7,384 nt of DNA from an uncultured Clostridia bacterium (GTDB lineage Bacteria > Bacillota > Clostridia > Tissierellales > Peptoniphilaceae), in assembly GCA_945916025.1 (NCBI GenBank), contig CAMEGD010000066.1:1-7384 (forward strand), given 5' to 3'. Under the pieces are notes generated by a model. It saw only the letters and a list, made by a program, of their open reading frames with translations. It had not been told where the DNA came from and made no database searches. The translations under genes and the position numbers were made by a program. How positions within the stretch are numbered: position 1 is the stretch's first letter; every line of letters begins with the position of its first letter. This document shows positions 5,609 through 7,384 of this stretch, one piece after another.

Positions 5609-6147
5609 TCTTGTCCTTTTCTTTCTGCTAGCGTTTCAGCAACATGAATTAAGTTTCTCATTGGTGAATGTAACAATTGTTGAGTAGTGTTAACAAAGTT
5701 AGAAATTGGAGCATTTAAGCTTCCTACTAATTTACCGATGAGTACTTCTCTTGAAGGTATCTTAGCTAACTTAGCAACTTGGGCAGCATCTATAACTTCT
5801 GTTCCTAGCATGCCGGCCTTAATTTCTAGTTTGTTGTTTTCCTCAGAAAATTTTGTTGTTACTTTTGCTGAAGCTGTAGCGTCAGAAATTGCAAACGCAA
5901 TTGCATTAGGTCCTGTTAAATGTTCTAAGATATCAGTATATCCTAGGTTTTCAAAGGCTCTTCTTGATAAAGTATTTTTGTATACCTTATATTCAACATC
6001 ATTTTCTCTGAAACGACTTCTTAATTCTGTAGCTTGAGCTACTGTTAAGCCCTTATAATCTACAACTACAATAGATTTAGAATTTTCGATCTTTTCTTCG
6101 ATTTCTTTAACGATGGCCTCTTTGTGTTTTAAAACAGCATCCTTCAC
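5602..6147 (-). CDS. rplJ: 50S ribosomal protein L10
   Basis: L10 anchors L7/L12 dimers to the ribosome and, with them, represses its own operon by binding the leader RNA. The 181-residue sequence is full length. It shows the N-terminal KHKEAIVKEIEEKI helix, VVVDYKGLTVAQATELR (rRNA-binding face), YKVYKNTLSRRA, HLTGPNAIAFA and KIPSREVLIGKLVGSLNAPI, then the C-terminal helix that carries L12 dimers. The start is GTG (6145-6147), supported by GGAGG 7 bases upstream (6155-6159) and by the family-like start MKDAVLKHKEAIV. The Shine-Dalgarno lies only two bases after the U-tract of the leader attenuator, so the leader controls entry to this gene directly. rplL follows in the same transcript. Confidence 0.97.
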   Translation of the reverse strand: MKDAVLKHKEAIVKEIEEKIENSKSIVVVDYKGLTVAQATELRSRFRENDVEYKVYKNTLSRRAFENLGYTDILEHLTGPNAIAFAISDATASAKVTTKFSEENNKLEIKAGMLGTEVIDAAQVAKLAKIPSREVLIGKLVGSLNAPISNFVNTTQQLLHSPMRNLIHVAETLAERKGQEA

Positions 6148-6161
6148 TCTTTCACCTCCAT

Positions 6162-6196
6162 AAAAAATAGTCTCACCGCAAACAAAGGAGAGACTA
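6162..6196 (-). terminator. Attenuator terminator in the rplJ leader
   Basis: On the minus strand TAGTCTC (6190-6196) pairs with GAGACTA (6168-6174), seven pairs, followed by six U's (6162-6167) and then the rplJ ribosome binding site. A terminator placed before the first gene of the unit is an attenuator. Its 15-base loop contains the 3' strand of the L10 leader's closing helix, so the two folds compete. Confidence 0.75.
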
Positions 6197-6265
6197 GTTA
6201 AATACTATCATCTGACCTAGGTAGGAAATTAAGGACTAGGTCCACCTACTGTCTACGGTTAATCT
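6168..6265 (-). promoter_or_regulatory. L10 leader (autoregulatory RNA of rplJL)
   Basis: The stretch matches the Firmicutes ribosomal protein L10 leader: ACCGTAGACAG followed by AGTAGGTG, then TTCCTACCTAGGT and a closing TTTGCGGT. ACCGUAGACA (6250-6259) pairs with UGUUUGCGGU (6175-6184) over ten positions including two G-U wobbles. Inside, GACCTAG can pair with CTAGGTC, and GTAGG with CCTAC, as alternatives. In this known family the L10-(L12) complex binds the leader and lowers expression when free protein accumulates. Here the outer helix uses the loop of the attenuator, giving a visible route for on/off control. Confidence 0.88.
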
Positions 6266-6284
6266 TATATTAAAATACTAATTA

Positions 6285-6313
6285 ATATTACTATTTTTTT
6301 TATATATTGTCAA
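6285..6313 (-). promoter_or_regulatory. Promoter of rplJ-rplL
   Basis: A perfect TTGACA (6308-6313) is followed after 17 bases by TAATAT (6285-6290, 4 of 6 to the consensus). The spacer is a run of A and T. It begins 10 bases past the rplA stop, and the predicted start near 6278 lies just before the L10 leader. rplJL therefore has its own promoter and can be set apart from rplKA, although read-through from rplA is not blocked by any visible terminator. Confidence 0.75.
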
Positions 6314-6322
6314 TAACTTTCA

Positions 6323-7018
6323 TTAAAAATCTGTAGTGCTAACTTTGATTCCAGGACCCATAGTACTAGATAAAGTAACACTCTTTAGGTATCTACCCTT
6401 TGCTGCTGCTGGTTTAGCCTTAACTAAAGCATCCATAATTGTGTCAAAGTTTTCTTTTAACTTTTCAGTTCCAAAGGAAACTTTACCAATAGCAACGTGA
6501 ACTATAGCGCCTTCTTTGTCAACTCTATACTCAACTTTACCAGATTTAATTTCTTTTACTGCTGTTCCTACATCAAAAGTTACAGTTCCACTTTTAGGGT
6601 TTGGCATTAAGCCTTTAGGTCCTAAAACTCTACCGATTCTACCAACTTGACCCATCATATCTGGCGTAGTTATGATCGTGTCGAAGTCAAACCAGTTTTG
6701 AGTTTGGATTTTTTCAATCATTTCTTCTGATCCTACAAAATCAGCTCCTGCTTCTTCTGCTTCTTTAATTTTGTCACCCTTTGTGATAACTAGTACTTTA
6801 ACATCTTTACCAGTTCCGTGTGGAAGTACTACAGTACCTCTAACTTGTTGGTCTGCATGTCTAGGGTCAACTCCAAGACGTACAGCAAGTTCAACTGATT
6901 CATCAAATTTAGCCTTTGCTGTTTTTTGTACTAACTCAACAGCATCTTTTGGTGCATAGAAAGTTTGTTTATCAACAAGTTTTGCACTTTCTAAATAATT
7001 TTTTCCTCTTTTTGCCAT
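6323..7018 (-). CDS. rplA: 50S ribosomal protein L1
   Basis: L1 forms the mobile L1 stalk that helps release deacylated tRNA from the E site; in many bacteria it also represses the rplKA transcript. The 231-residue protein is full length. It begins MAKRGKNYLE, has LAVRLGVDPRHADQQVRGTV (44-63) and the signature GRIGRVLGPKGLMPNPKSGT (126-145), and ends with STMGPGIKV (218-226). The ATG at 7016-7018 has GAGGAGG about 8 bases upstream. It follows rplK after 41 bases that hold only the ribosome binding site, so the two genes are one transcript. The rplJ promoter begins right after its stop codon. Confidence 0.98.
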   Translation of the reverse strand: MAKRGKNYLESAKLVDKQTFYAPKDAVELVQKTAKAKFDESVELAVRLGVDPRHADQQVRGTVVLPHGTGKDVKVLVITKGDKIKEAEEAGADFVGSEEMIEKIQTQNWFDFDTIITTPDMMGQVGRIGRVLGPKGLMPNPKSGTVTFDVGTAVKEIKSGKVEYRVDKEGAIVHVAIGKVSFGTEKLKENFDTIMDALVKAKPAAAKGRYLKSVTLSSTMGPGIKVSTTDF

Positions 7019-7059
7019 ATCATTAACCTCCTCGTGGTATTAGCGAATATTTTCTCCCA

Positions 7060-7384
7060 CTATTTTTCTACTTCAACACCCATGCTTCTAGCTGTTCCTG
7101 CTACCATTTCCATAGCAGCTTCTATAGATGAAGCGTTTAAGTCTGGCATTTTTGTTTCTGCAATTTTTCTCACTTGGTCTTGTGTTAGTTTACCAACTTT
7201 TTTCTTGTTTGGCTCACCTGAAGCTGCCTTAAGATTAAGTTCTTTTTTAATTAAAACTGCCATTGGAGAAACTTTTGTAATGTATTCAAAAGTTCTGTCT
7301 GCATAAATTGTCATCTCAACTGGAATAATCATTCCTTGTTGATCAGCAGTTTTTGAATTAAATGATTTTGTAAACTCCATTATG
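7060..7384 (-). CDS. rplK: 50S ribosomal protein L11, 5' end beyond the window
   Basis: L11 binds the GTPase-associated region of 23S rRNA at the base of the L7/L12 stalk and is needed for RelA-type stringent signalling and factor function. The frame is open to the window edge. The Met codon at 7378-7380 is internal, not a start: it is preceded by an ATA Ile codon, giving the conserved IMEFTKSFN (E. coli has NIMEFCKAFN, around residue 36), and no Shine-Dalgarno is visible. About 34 N-terminal residues, including the proline-rich segment, lie outside. Visible conserved parts are IIPVEMTIYADRTFEYITK, SPMAVLIKKEL, SGEPNKKKVGKL and the C-terminal GTARSMGVEVE. It is followed by rplA in the same transcript. 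Confidence 0.97.
   Translation of the reverse strand, partial: IMEFTKSFNSKTADQQGMIIPVEMTIYADRTFEYITKVSPMAVLIKKELNLKAASGEPNKKKVGKLTQDQVRKIAETKMPDLNASSIEAAMEMVAGTARSMGVEVEK

Noticed and set aside
7378..7380. ATG as the start of L11
   Set aside because: The upstream codon and alignment to L11 show it is the internal Met of the conserved NIMEF segment; the true start is outside the window.
1..7384. CRISPR array, insertion sequence, phage, toxin-antitoxin or other defence system
   Set aside because: No regularly spaced repeats, transposase, integrase or paired small genes are present; all coding capacity is taken by recognised families.

Overview
The window is a compact, AT-rich bacterial segment with every gene on the minus strand. 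Canonical Shine-Dalgarno sites (GGAGG type), GTG and TTG starts, an L10 leader RNA of the Firmicutes type and the protein sequences point to a low-GC, probably anaerobic clostridial Bacillota. Tissierellia/Peptoniphilaceae is my best guess, but only a guess. Read in the direction of transcription (right to left) there are three units.

(1) Ribosomal stalk cluster, 7384-5133: rplK (L11, 5' end outside the window), rplA (L1), a dedicated promoter and an L10-type leader with a transcription attenuator, then rplJ (L10) and rplL (L7/L12), closed by a strong intrinsic terminator. The rpoB gene normally found after rplL is absent.

(2) A monocistronic XRE-cupin regulator (4909-4355). It lies behind an AT-rich intergenic stretch carrying a 13-bp element repeated in inverted orientation, and it has its own intrinsic terminator.

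(3) A TRAP transport operon, 4311-1: a fused small/large TRAP permease, a TAXI-family substrate-binding lipoprotein translationally coupled to it (4-base overlap, TTG start), and rho, which starts 8 bases after the receptor gene, its Shine-Dalgarno fused to the receptor's stop codon. A putative promoter with a palindrome lies in the 50 bases before the permease. The palindrome resembles the repeats upstream of the regulator, suggesting that the regulator controls the transporter and, by read-through, rho.

The oddest feature is in rho. The reading frame is typical through the Walker motifs, Q-loop and R-loop, but stops at a TGA exactly where the invariant glycine of the EEFK-GTGN motif is expected (E. 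coli G337 by my count). The next codon is again the expected Thr. This is either a single-base nonsense change removing about 80 C-terminal residues, including the arginine finger, or a base error six bases from the end of the sequence. I saw no CRISPR array, tRNA, rRNA, insertion sequence, phage or defence system. Apart from the rho lesion and its unusual operon context, the content is conventional.
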